A DNA stretch of 12,632 nucleotides from Acidobacteriaceae bacterium (GTDB lineage: Bacteria; Acidobacteriota; Terriglobia; Terriglobales; SbA1): contig PLEA01000222.1 in the NCBI GenBank assembly GCA_003136335.1, forward strand, positions 3,966 through 16,597. The letters run 5' to 3'. Shown one piece after another: positions 6,894 through 12,632 of the stretch. The position numbers were made by a program, and so were the translations under genes. Under the pieces are notes generated by a model. The model was not told where the DNA came from. It saw only the letters and a list, made by a program, of their open reading frames with translations, and searched no databases. Numbering within the stretch: position 1 is the stretch's first letter; each line of letters opens with the position of its first letter.

Positions 6894-7322
6894 TTATCTG
6901 CGCCGCACGGTGGCTTCGCGCTTGCGCATGCCGTGGACCGCTCCAGGACCCGTGCCGGTCGGAGGTTTTCGGCTCCCGTCGAGCAGTTCTTTGAGAGCGG
7001 CCGCGTTATTGTGCGTCTCGTTCTTCGAGGCAAAGAGCAGGGTCAGGCGCCTTCTTTTGGGGGCGAGCTGGTAGAGCCGGTGCAGCGCGTCTTCGGCTTC
7101 AGGTTGCGACAATTCCTGCAGATATTTCCCGCGAAAGTTCTGCCAATGATCGGGATGGGCGTGAAACCAGCGGCGTAATTCGTGAGACGGCGCCAGGTCG
7201 CGCAGCCATTCGTCAACCGCAGCGTCGGCTTTCGCGAGACCTCGCGGCCACAGTCGGTCGACGAGCACACGCGCTCCGTCGCTGCGCGAGGCGGGTTCAT
7301 AAACGCGCTTGATCGCAATCAT
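6894..7322 (-). CDS. DUF488 family protein, YeaO-like
   Basis: A 142-residue cytoplasmic protein of the YeaO branch of DUF488. The signature N-terminus RVYEPASRSDGARVLVDRLWPRG (6-28) and the later ASKNETHNNAAALKELL (98-114) are the conserved blocks of this group. The biochemical function is unknown. The ATG at 7322 is chosen because homology begins there; the frame stays open much further upstream but with no family sequence. The last 25 residues are basic (GMRKREATVRRR) and may be a variable tail. It is probably co-transcribed with folP, 51 nt downstream, and is divergent from the cytochrome c gene. A hairpin lies directly upstream of its start codon. A second protein of the DUF488 superfamily is encoded at 9365-9895. 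Confidence 0.88.
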   Translation of the reverse strand: MIAIKRVYEPASRSDGARVLVDRLWPRGLAKADAAVDEWLRDLAPSHELRRWFHAHPDHWQNFRGKYLQELSQPEAEDALHRLYQLAPKRRRLTLLFASKNETHNNAAALKELLDGSRKPPTGTGPGAVHGMRKREATVRRR

Positions 7323-7329
7323 GACTGAG

Positions 7330-7346
7330 GCAAAGCAGCGCTTTGC
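7330..7346 (-). promoter_or_regulatory. Perfect hairpin just upstream of the DUF488 start codon
   Basis: GCAAAGC (7330-7336) and GCTTTGC (7340-7346) form a 7-bp inverted repeat with a 3-nt loop, 7 nt before the ATG of the minus-strand DUF488 gene. A TACAAT hexamer (minus, 7358-7353) just upstream is a possible -10 box, which would put the hairpin in or at the start of the leader. It could be an operator or a structure limiting ribosome access. Confidence 0.4.
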
Positions 7347-7393
7347 TCTATCATTGTAAAGCTGCTCGCAGCGCCGCGTGTGGCCTAACCATC

Positions 7394-7398
7394 GAGGA
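7394..7398 (+). promoter_or_regulatory. Ribosome-binding site for the cytochrome c start
   Basis: GAGGA is 6 nt before the ATG at 7405 and selects it over the in-frame ATG at 7429 and a longer frame beginning at 7378. Confidence 0.6.
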
Positions 7399-7404
7399 TG
7401 GCTA

Positions 7405-7815
7405 ATGCAATTGAAAGACAAACATTCGATGAAGCAATTCCTGAAAAATACTCGCGCGAAACTCTTCTGGGAAGCACTGTTTGTTCTGCTGACGTTCGCG
7501 ACCCTCTCTGCTTGCGACGTCCAGCGCCGCAAGTCGGACGCCGAACTTGGCCTCAACCCGCAGCAGTCCGCCGGCCGCAAAATCTACGACTCCCATTGCG
7601 ACCGATGCCATGAGCCGTATTCCACGCGGGGCAAGAAAGGCCCGGGCCTCAAGGGAATGTTCCAGAATAAATACTTGTCTCTAAGCGGACTGCCCGCCAA
7701 CGATGAGCGCGTCACCGATATCATCCGCCTCGGCCGCAATGAAATGCCCGGATACAGCCAGACTCTGAGTTCCCAGGACATTCAGGATTTGCTCGCGTAT
7801 CTTCATACTTTGTAG
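7405..7815 (+). CDS. Lipid-anchored monohaem cytochrome c
   Basis: A 136-residue exported electron carrier. Residues 11-36 form a lipoprotein signal peptide ending in the lipobox LSAC (34-37), so Cys37 would be lipidated and the domain tethered on the periplasmic side of a membrane. The mature part is a class I cytochrome c: haem-binding C65-D-R-C68-H69, KKGPGLKGMF (77-86), and a probable distal ligand Met114 in RNEMPGYSQTLS, followed by the C-terminal helix DIQDLLAYLHTL. The start at 7405 is supported by GAGGA 6 nt upstream; an ATG at 7429 would leave a shorter signal peptide. No oxidase or dehydrogenase genes adjoin it, so the redox partner is unknown. The selA gene follows after 53 nt on the same strand, separated by a GC-rich imperfect inverted repeat at about 7820-7837. 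Confidence 0.9.
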   Translation: MQLKDKHSMKQFLKNTRAKLFWEALFVLLTFATLSACDVQRRKSDAELGLNPQQSAGRKIYDSHCDRCHEPYSTRGKKGPGLKGMFQNKYLSLSGLPANDERVTDIIRLGRNEMPGYSQTLSSQDIQDLLAYLHTL

Positions 7816-7853
7816 AGTGCCCGGGGCAAACCGCGGGTCCTGCGTCGTTTTCA

Positions 7854-7862
7854 TGGGATAAT
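7854..7862 (+). promoter_or_regulatory. Candidate extended -10 promoter for selA, leaderless
   Basis: TGGGATAAT is an extended -10 (TGn followed by GATAAT). It ends 6 nt before the selA ATG at 7869, so initiation would fall on or next to the start codon. No Shine-Dalgarno and no clear -35 are present. Confidence 0.4.
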
Positions 7863-7868
7863 CCGTGG

Positions 7869-9344
7869 ATGAAAAGTGCGGCGAAATCGGAGCTGTTTCG
7901 CGACCTTCCGTCTGTGGACGAGTTGATTCGCAGGCCGAGCCTGGCTTCGCTCGCCGCCAGCCATGGACCTGCCGCGGTCACCGATGCCGCCCGCGCTGTA
8001 CTAGCACGTTTGCGGGAGGAAGTTGCAACAGGACTCCTGGACGCGTCCGCATTGCGACTTGCCTTAGACGGACTGGGCGACGCCATTGAAAAGCATCTTC
8101 GTCAGGCGCTCCGGCATTCGCTGCGGCCTGTCATCAACGCCACAGGCGTGATGTTGCACACTAACCTTGGCCGCGCTCCTCTCGCCGAGGTCGCGCTGCT
8201 GCGTATCCGCGAAACTGCCGGACGGTTTTCAAATCTCGAGTTCGACGTCGAGGCCGGCGCCCGCGGCAAGCGCGACGTTCACGTCGATCGCCTCTTTCGC
8301 AGTCTTCTGAGCGAGGGCACAACATCTGCTCATGTAGAGACAGCCGCCTCGGCTGTCCCGCCTGGGCGAAGCCCGGCGGAAGCGTCCGGCTCCGTCTCGA
8401 CCATCGTCGTAAACAACAATGCCGCCGCCGTCCTGCTGGCGCTCAACACGCTCGCCGAAGGCGGCGAGGTGATCGTTTCGCGGGGCGAACTGGTGGAGAT
8501 TGGCGGCTCCTTCCGCATCCCGGACGTGATGGCGAAGTCGGGCGCAACGCTGCGCGAAGTGGGCACCACCAATCGCACTCGCGTCAGCGACTATGAAAAT
8601 GCTATGACCGAGCGCACGCGCCTGCTGTTGCGCGTACATCGATCCAATTTTGAAATCACGGGCTTCACCGAGCAGGCGTCCACAGTCGAACTGGTAACGC
8701 TCGCGCGCCAGCGTGCCCTGCCCTTGATGGAAGACCTGGGCAGTGGCGCGCTCGTGGACTTGCAGAATTTCGGCATCGGCGGCGAGCCCAGCGTGCTCGA
8801 CAGTCTGCGTGCCGGCGTCGACATGGTGACTTACAGCGGCGACAAGCTGCTGGGCGGCCCGCAAGCCGGATTGATCAGCGGCCGGGCCGACTTGATTGCC
8901 CGCATGCGCGCCAACTCCTTGTTCCGCGCCCTTCGCGTCGACAAGCTTACCTACGCCGCGCTCGAGGCTACGCTTCTTGCGTACGTGAAGCGCGACCACG
9001 ATGCCATTCCTACGTTGAAGATGATGCGCCTGACGAAAGAGGAAATCGGCGAGCGCGCCGAATCGCTCGCGGCACAGGTCCGGTCGTCGAAATTTCAGAT
9101 TGAAGTCACAGATGGTGAGTCGGTAATCGGCGGCGGCGCCGCGCCCTCGTCGGTCCTGCCTACTCGTCTGCTGGCCTTGAGTCGCGACGGCCTCAGCGCT
9201 GACGAGTTGGCCGCCCGCCTGCGAGCGTCCGATCTTCCCATCATCGCTCGGGTCGAACAAGGACGAGTGCTGCTGGATTTGCGCACGGTATTTGCGGATC
9301 AGGATCCGATGATTGCGGCTGCACTCCATCGAATCGCCTCATAG
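7869..9344 (+). CDS. selA: L-seryl-tRNA(Sec) selenium transferase with an internal insertion
   Basis: SelA is a PLP-dependent decameric enzyme that converts Ser-tRNA(Sec) to selenocysteinyl-tRNA(Sec) using selenophosphate. The 491-residue protein has the N-terminal tRNA-binding region (FRDLPSVDELIRRPSLASLA, 10-29), VINATGVMLHTNLGRAPLA (88-106), SNLEFDVEAGARGKRDVHV (121-139), VVNNNAAAVLL (180-190), SRGELVEIGGSFRIPDVM (204-221), EVGTTNRT (230-237), EDLGSGALVDL (288-298) and SGDKLLGGPQAG (323-334), with Lys326 as the PLP lysine. It exceeds the usual 455-470 residues because about 25 extra residues precede VVNNNAAAVLL (roughly 150-177), encoded by paired hairpins. All catalytic motifs are intact, so activity is plausible. 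The companion genes selB, selC and selD are not in the window. A DUF488 gene and acpS follow closely on the same strand. A true SelA rather than a SelA-like aminotransferase is favoured by the N-terminal domain. Confidence 0.95.
   Translation: MKSAAKSELFRDLPSVDELIRRPSLASLAASHGPAAVTDAARAVLARLREEVATGLLDASALRLALDGLGDAIEKHLRQALRHSLRPVINATGVMLHTNLGRAPLAEVALLRIRETAGRFSNLEFDVEAGARGKRDVHVDRLFRSLLSEGTTSAHVETAASAVPPGRSPAEASGSVSTIVVNNNAAAVLLALNTLAEGGEVIVSRGELVEIGGSFRIPDVMAKSGATLREVGTTNRTRVSDYENAMTERTRLLLRVHRSNFEITGFTEQASTVELVTLARQRALPLMEDLGSGALVDLQNFGIGGEPSVLDSLRAGVDMVTYSGDKLLGGPQAGLISGRADLIARMRANSLFRALRVDKLTYAALEATLLAYVKRDHDAIPTLKMMRLTKEEIGERAESLAAQVRSSKFQIEVTDGESVIGGGAAPSSVLPTRLLALSRDGLSADELAARLRASDLPIIARVEQGRVLLDLRTVFADQDPMIAAALHRIAS
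8334..8380. repeat. Double-hairpin palindromic insertion inside selA
   Basis: Two abutting inverted repeats lie within the coding sequence. Hairpin 1 pairs GACAGCCG (8339-8346) with CGGCTGTC (8350-8357) around CCT. Hairpin 2 pairs CCGCC plus GGGC (8358-8367, one bulged T) with GCCCGGCGG (8371-8379) around GAA. The segment is translated without a stop and sits exactly where SelA has residues absent from the family. This is the layout expected of a small palindromic mobile element inserted in frame. Whether other copies exist in the genome cannot be seen here. Confidence 0.7.
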
Positions 9345-9364
9345 CCTTCAGCATCCAAAACCTA

Positions 9365-9895
9365 TTGGCTGTTCTCTACACTATCGGACACTCCACCCGC
9401 CCGCTTGAGGAACTGATCAGCGCGCTGCGGGCACATCAAATTCAGACTCTCGTCGATATCCGCGCGTTCCCCATGTCGCGGCGGCTGCCTCAGTTCAATC
9501 ACGATTCTCTGGAACAAAGCCTGCCTGCGGCGGGAACTCGATACCTCTCAATGACGGCGCTGGGCGGTTACCGCAATAAAATTCTCGAAGAGTCGCCACA
9601 CATTGCGCTGCGGAACCAGAGCTTCCGCAATTATGCGGACTATATGCTCACGCCGGAATTCGAGCACGCTATGTCGGAACTACTGGCGCTCGCTGAAAAT
9701 TCCCGCACCGCGTACATGTGCGCTGAGCGCTTGTATTTCCGCTGTCACCGTAGGCTGGTTTCCGATTGGCTGGTCGCTCACGGACACCAAGTCCTGCACA
9801 TCGATTCTGAGGATCCGGTCAGGCCGCATAAGCTGATGGCAGAAGCCCGCATCATCGACGGACGTTTGATCTATCGCGGGGATCGATTGCTGTAA
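9365..9895 (+). CDS. DUF488 family protein with the MCAE-CHRR motif
   Basis: A 176-residue soluble protein of the DUF488 family. The family landmarks are the N-terminal LYTIGHSTRPLEELISAL (4-21), VDIRAFPMSRRLPQFN (30-45), LGGYR (66-70) and the signature MCAERLYFRCHRRL (118-131), with C119, E121, C127 and H128, which may bind metal or act in redox chemistry. The activity of the family is unknown. The start is a TTG at 9365, 20 nt after the selA stop, with no clear Shine-Dalgarno; homology begins at once, so little can be missing. It is probably co-transcribed with selA upstream and acpS downstream (24 nt). It is clearly distinct from the shorter YeaO-type member at 6894-7322. Confidence 0.9.
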   Translation: MAVLYTIGHSTRPLEELISALRAHQIQTLVDIRAFPMSRRLPQFNHDSLEQSLPAAGTRYLSMTALGGYRNKILEESPHIALRNQSFRNYADYMLTPEFEHAMSELLALAENSRTAYMCAERLYFRCHRRLVSDWLVAHGHQVLHIDSEDPVRPHKLMAEARIIDGRLIYRGDRLL

Positions 9896-9919
9896 GATTC
9901 AGGGAAAGGAATCCTGCCC

Positions 9920-10297
9920 ATGATCGTAGGCACCGGCATCGACATCGCCGAAGTCCCCCGCATCCGCCAGTCCATTGAGCGCTTCGGGCAACGTTTCCTG
10001 CAGCGCGTCTTCACCGAAGGAGAGATTCGCTATTGCGATTCCAAGGCGAATCGCTTCGAGCGTTATGCCGCACGCTTCGCCGCCAAGGAAGCCGCCATGA
10101 AGGCTTTGGGCACGGGCTGGAATCATGGGGTACGGTGGCGCGATTGCGAGGTGGTTCGCATGCCCGGCGGCAGGCCGACGATCGCATTCCACGGAAAAGC
10201 CGGAGAGTTCGCGATGAAGCTCGGAATGAGAAATGCGGCTCTGTCGATTTCGCACACTCAAGAGCAGGCGATCGCGCAGGTGATTCTCGAAAGCTGA
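9920..10297 (+). CDS. acpS: Holo-[acyl-carrier-protein] synthase
   Basis: AcpS transfers 4'-phosphopantetheine from CoA to the conserved Ser of apo-ACP, making the carrier functional; the expected substrate is Ser37 of the AcpP encoded at 2180-2425. The 125-residue protein is the usual length and begins with the signature MIVGTGIDIAEVPRI, with the metal-binding Asp8. The second signature RFAAKEAAMKALGTG (52-66) contains the metal-binding Glu57, and SISHT (109-113) closes the active site at the trimer interface. An AAAGGA-type Shine-Dalgarno lies upstream of the ATG. It is closely spaced after the DUF488 gene, so read-through from selA is likely; a weak TAAGAT at 9893-9898 could add a promoter. 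Unlike in many genomes, it is not next to pdxJ, alr or nnrD here. Confidence 0.96.
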   Translation: MIVGTGIDIAEVPRIRQSIERFGQRFLQRVFTEGEIRYCDSKANRFERYAARFAAKEAAMKALGTGWNHGVRWRDCEVVRMPGGRPTIAFHGKAGEFAMKLGMRNAALSISHTQEQAIAQVILES

Positions 10298-10338
10298 ACG
10301 CCCCCGGACTGCGGCGCGCCAATCCGCTACCCACCATC

Positions 10339-10347
10339 TGCTAGACT
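10339..10347 (+). promoter_or_regulatory. Candidate extended -10 promoter for the membrane protein gene
   Basis: TGCTAGACT (TGn followed by TAGACT) ends 15 nt before the ATG at 10363, which would leave a leader of only about 8 nt without a Shine-Dalgarno. It resembles the arrangement before selA and folP. No clear -35 is visible. Confidence 0.35.
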
Positions 10348-10362
10348 GTCGCCTCCGACTCT

Positions 10363-12632
10363 ATGCCCGTCATCACTGCGACTCCTACCCCAGCGTCGAG
10401 CAACCTTGAAATTCCCGAAAAGACTCTGCTGACGGGACTCGCGCTTACCAGCTTCGCCACGCTGTTGCTGGAACTGGCGCTGACCCGGTTATTCTCCGTC
10501 GTGCTCTTCTATCATTTCGCCTTTCTTGCCATTTCGATTGCTCTGCTGGGACTGGGCGCAGGCGGCGTGTCCGCGTACCTTCTGAAGATCAAGCTCGCGG
10601 GCACCGATACGCGCTCGCTGGCTGCGCGGTTGTGCGCGACGAATTCGGTAGTCGTGGTCGTGGTGCTGGAGATCGTCCTGCATGTTCCGGTCGCGCTGCA
10701 GGTTTCCTGGGCAAACTTCGGACGGCTAACGGTGCTCTACCTGGCCGCTGCCGTGCCCTTCTTCCTTACCGGATTTCTGTTCGCGGTCGTATTCGCGCGC
10801 GAGACCGGGCGCATCCCGCGGCTCTATGGCGCCGACCTTTGCGGCGGAGCGATGGCCTGCCTCGCGGTCGTACCTTTGCTCAATTGGGTAGGCGGACCCA
10901 ACGTCGTTCTGGTCGCCGGAGCTACGATGGCCACCGCCGGGACGATCTGGGCCGACCCCCGTTCGCTGCGCAGAAGCACAGCCCTGCTGACGCTCGCGCT
11001 GCTGGCCCTGATCGGCGCGAATTACTCGGGACGTCTGATCGACGTGGTTTACGCGAAGGGCATGTTCCGCGATCCAGCGCAGGTGGAGTTCGCGCGCTGG
11101 AATGCGCTGTCGCGCGTGGAAATCGACCGCAAGGGTCAGGCGAAAGTAATAGTCATCGACGCCGACGCTTCCACCTACATCATGAATGCGGACCTGTCGC
11201 GCTGGCACAATACGGATTGGGAGGGCGACCTCATGTCGGCGCCGCCGGCGCTGGCCAATGTCTTGCGTCCGCACGGGGAGTTCGCAATCATCGGGCCGGG
11301 GGGCGGCGTCGATGTGCTGCGCGCCATTGCCAACGGCAGTCCCAATGTAACCGGGATCGAGATCAATCCCATCATCGCGACCACCATCATGCGCCAGCGT
11401 TACGCCGACTATTCGCAGCATCTTTACGATCGGCCCGATGTGCATATTCACGTCACGGACGGCCGGTCGTTTCTGCGTGCTACTCCGCAGCAGTTTGACG
11501 TGGTTCAAATGACATTGGTCGACACCTGGGCATCGACCGCAGCCGGGGCGTTCGCGCTCAGCGAAAATAATCTGTATACCGTCGAGGCTTTCCGCGAATA
11601 CTTCAATCACCTCAAGCCCGATGGAATGATCGCTATCACGCGCTGGGAATTTCAACATCCTCGCGAAGCCCTACGCGTGGTCGCGGTAGCCATGGAAGCG
11701 CTGCATCGCCTCGGAGTAGCGAATCCCGAATGCAATTTTATTGTGGCTTCGCAAGGATCGCTCGACGAAGATGGCATCCCGGTGGTGGTGCTGGCCAAAA
11801 AGACTCCGTTCACGCCGGCAGAAGAAGAGGCGGTGAATACCCATCTCGACAACTACCCGGATCTCGAACCGCTCTACTTGCCTTCGGACCATGGGCAGAA
11901 TCCGTTTTCCGATCTGATCGCCAGCAACGATCCGTATGCGTTCGCGCGCGGTTACGCCTACAACACCGCGCCGGTCACAGACAATGCGCCGTTCTTTTTC
12001 TTCACCCTCAAGCCTGGACAGATTCTCCGCGAAAAAGGTCTGCGCGGCGGCATCGACTGGAAAGTAAACCTGGGAGTGCTGGTGCTATTTCTCGTGCTGG
12101 TGATTTCGCTGATCGCGGTGCTCGCATTTCTGGTTCTGCCTCTCGCCTTGCGAAGCCGGAACGGCCGCCAGTCGCCGCTTCCCTTGCTTTATTTCGTCGC
12201 CGTCGGTTTGGGCTACATCCTGGTGGAGATCGCGTTCATCCAGCGCTTCGTGTTGTTTCTCGGCCATCCCACCTACGCCCTGACCGTCGTGATTTTCCTG
12301 CTGATGCTCTCCAGCGGCGCGGGCAGTCTGTTTTCGCGGCTTTGGCTGCCGCGCACGAACTTGGGCTGGGTGCCCCTGCTACTCGTTATCGTAACGCTTC
12401 TCGCTGACCTGTTTTTTCTGCCCAGCCGCCTGGCGGCACTGGTCGGGCTGGACTTCGGATACCGCCTGCTGGTCAGCGGCATTCTTCTCATCCCGTTGGG
12501 ATTCGTGATGGGGATGCCGTTCCCGACGGGCCTGCGCGCGCTCGCTGCACTTTCCGCTCCGGAATTTCCCGCCGGACAAGGCGCTTCCGATAATACCGTC
12601 GAATGGGCATGGGCGATGAACGCGGCGGCCAG
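10363..12632 (+). CDS. Polytopic membrane protein with embedded spermidine-synthase-like domain (partial)
   Basis: The frame starts at an ATG (10363) and stays open to the right edge, giving at least 756 residues; the 3' end lies outside the window. Residues 1-21 are polar. About 22-222 form six or seven membrane helices (for example LALTSFATLLLELALTRLF). About 235-550 are a soluble Rossmann domain of the spermidine synthase/methyltransferase type: nucleotide-binding loop IIGPGGGVDVLRAI (309-322), acidic Glu333 in GIEINP, TDGRSF with Asp366, and VDTWASTAAGAFALSENNLYTVEAF from about 385. A second membrane block begins near residue 569 and continues to the edge, where EWAWAMNAAA is typical of this family's C-terminal bundle. 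The canonical GGG-D-G loop and polyamine-binding residues of SpeE are altered, so polyamine synthesis should not be assumed; the substrate is unknown. It lies 65 nt after acpS with a candidate promoter of its own. Confidence 0.88.
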   Translation, partial: MPVITATPTPASSNLEIPEKTLLTGLALTSFATLLLELALTRLFSVVLFYHFAFLAISIALLGLGAGGVSAYLLKIKLAGTDTRSLAARLCATNSVVVVVVLEIVLHVPVALQVSWANFGRLTVLYLAAAVPFFLTGFLFAVVFARETGRIPRLYGADLCGGAMACLAVVPLLNWVGGPNVVLVAGATMATAGTIWADPRSLRRSTALLTLALLALIGANYSGRLIDVVYAKGMFRDPAQVEFARWNALSRVEIDRKGQAKVIVIDADASTYIMNADLSRWHNTDWEGDLMSAPPALANVLRPHGEFAIIGPGGGVDVLRAIANGSPNVTGIEINPIIATTIMRQRYADYSQHLYDRPDVHIHVTDGRSFLRATPQQFDVVQMTLVDTWASTAAGAFALSENNLYTVEAFREYFNHLKPDGMIAITRWEFQHPREALRVVAVAMEALHRLGVANPECNFIVASQGSLDEDGIPVVVLAKKTPFTPAEEEAVNTHLDNYPDLEPLYLPSDHGQNPFSDLIASNDPYAFARGYAYNTAPVTDNAPFFFFTLKPGQILREKGLRGGIDWKVNLGVLVLFLVLVISLIAVLAFLVLPLALRSRNGRQSPLPLLYFVAVGLGYILVEIAFIQRFVLFLGHPTYALTVVIFLLMLSSGAGSLFSRLWLPRTNLGWVPLLLVIVTLLADLFFLPSRLAALVGLDFGYRLLVSGILLIPLGFVMGMPFPTGLRALAALSAPEFPAGQGASDNTVEWAWAMNAAA

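Noticed and set aside
7820..7837. GC-rich inverted repeat after the cytochrome c gene as an intrinsic terminator
   Set aside because: The stem is short and mismatched and is not followed directly by a T-tract. Too weak to list as a terminator.
8322..8400. Reading the selA insertion as a compensated frameshift rather than an insertion
   Set aside because: Flanking family motifs are in the same frame and the extra DNA is neatly two hairpins, which a pair of frameshifts would not produce. A sequencing artefact at a hairpin is possible but would not add a balanced, stop-free segment.
8229..9329. Long open frame on the minus strand opposite selA
   Set aside because: It mirrors the codon structure of the selA frame in GC-rich DNA and shows no family motif. 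SelA on the plus strand is unambiguous.
10632..11658. Long open frames on plus (10632-11498) and minus (10726-11658) within the membrane-protein gene
   Set aside because: They are rich in Arg, Ala and Gly with no recognisable domain, and lie inside a continuous frame with membrane helices and a Rossmann motif. They are GC-driven shadows.

Overview
The window looks like chromosomal DNA from a GC-rich, Gram-negative-type bacterium. The best fit I can offer is Acidobacteriota (Terriglobia-like). That rests on a LolA_like outer-membrane lipoprotein-sorting-type protein, a lipid-anchored c-type cytochrome, an orphan PilT/PilU-type ATPase, a large membrane-embedded spermidine-synthase-like protein, and strongly palindromic interspersed sequence. 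The taxonomic call is inference. There are no rRNA or tRNA genes, transposases, phage genes or CRISPR arrays, and most genes are conserved housekeeping genes in short transcription units.

Layout, left to right. (1) 32-754, minus: a PilZ-domain protein with a degenerate receiver-like N-terminus. (2) 941-2425, minus: acpP followed without a gap by fabF (acyl carrier protein and ketoacyl-ACP synthase II). (3) 2757-3206, plus, divergent from acpP: dtd, the D-aminoacyl-tRNA deacylase. (4) 3455-4204, plus: a secreted LolA_like protein. (5) 4526-5686, plus: a PilT/PilU-like ATPase. (6) 5687-5897: a convergent intergenic region with a multi-stem palindromic element. (7) 5898-7322, minus: a YeaO-type DUF488 gene followed by folP (dihydropteroate synthase). 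(8) 7405-7815, plus: a lipoprotein cytochrome c. (9) 7869-10297, plus: selA, a second DUF488 protein with the Cys/His motif, and acpS, closely spaced. (10) 10363 to the right edge, plus: the membrane spermidine-synthase-like protein, cut off by the window.

Functional links: acpS encodes the enzyme that would charge Ser37 of the AcpP encoded here, and FabF uses acyl-AcpP, so three pieces of the fatty-acid machinery lie in one window though not in one operon. SelA makes Sec-tRNA for selenoproteins; selB, selC and selD are not visible here.

The most interesting signals are unusual insertions inside conserved enzymes. SelA carries about 25 extra residues just before its VVNNNAAAVLL motif, and the DNA encoding them is two back-to-back hairpins, which suggests a palindromic mobile element inserted in frame. 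FolP carries about 26 extra residues in the loop right after GGESTRPG. A palindromic, cruciform-capable element also sits between the converging 3' ends of the pilT-like gene and folP. Finally, folP, selA and the membrane-protein gene lack a clear Shine-Dalgarno sequence but have -10-like hexamers only 6 to 15 nt before the ATG, so their mRNAs may be leaderless or nearly so.
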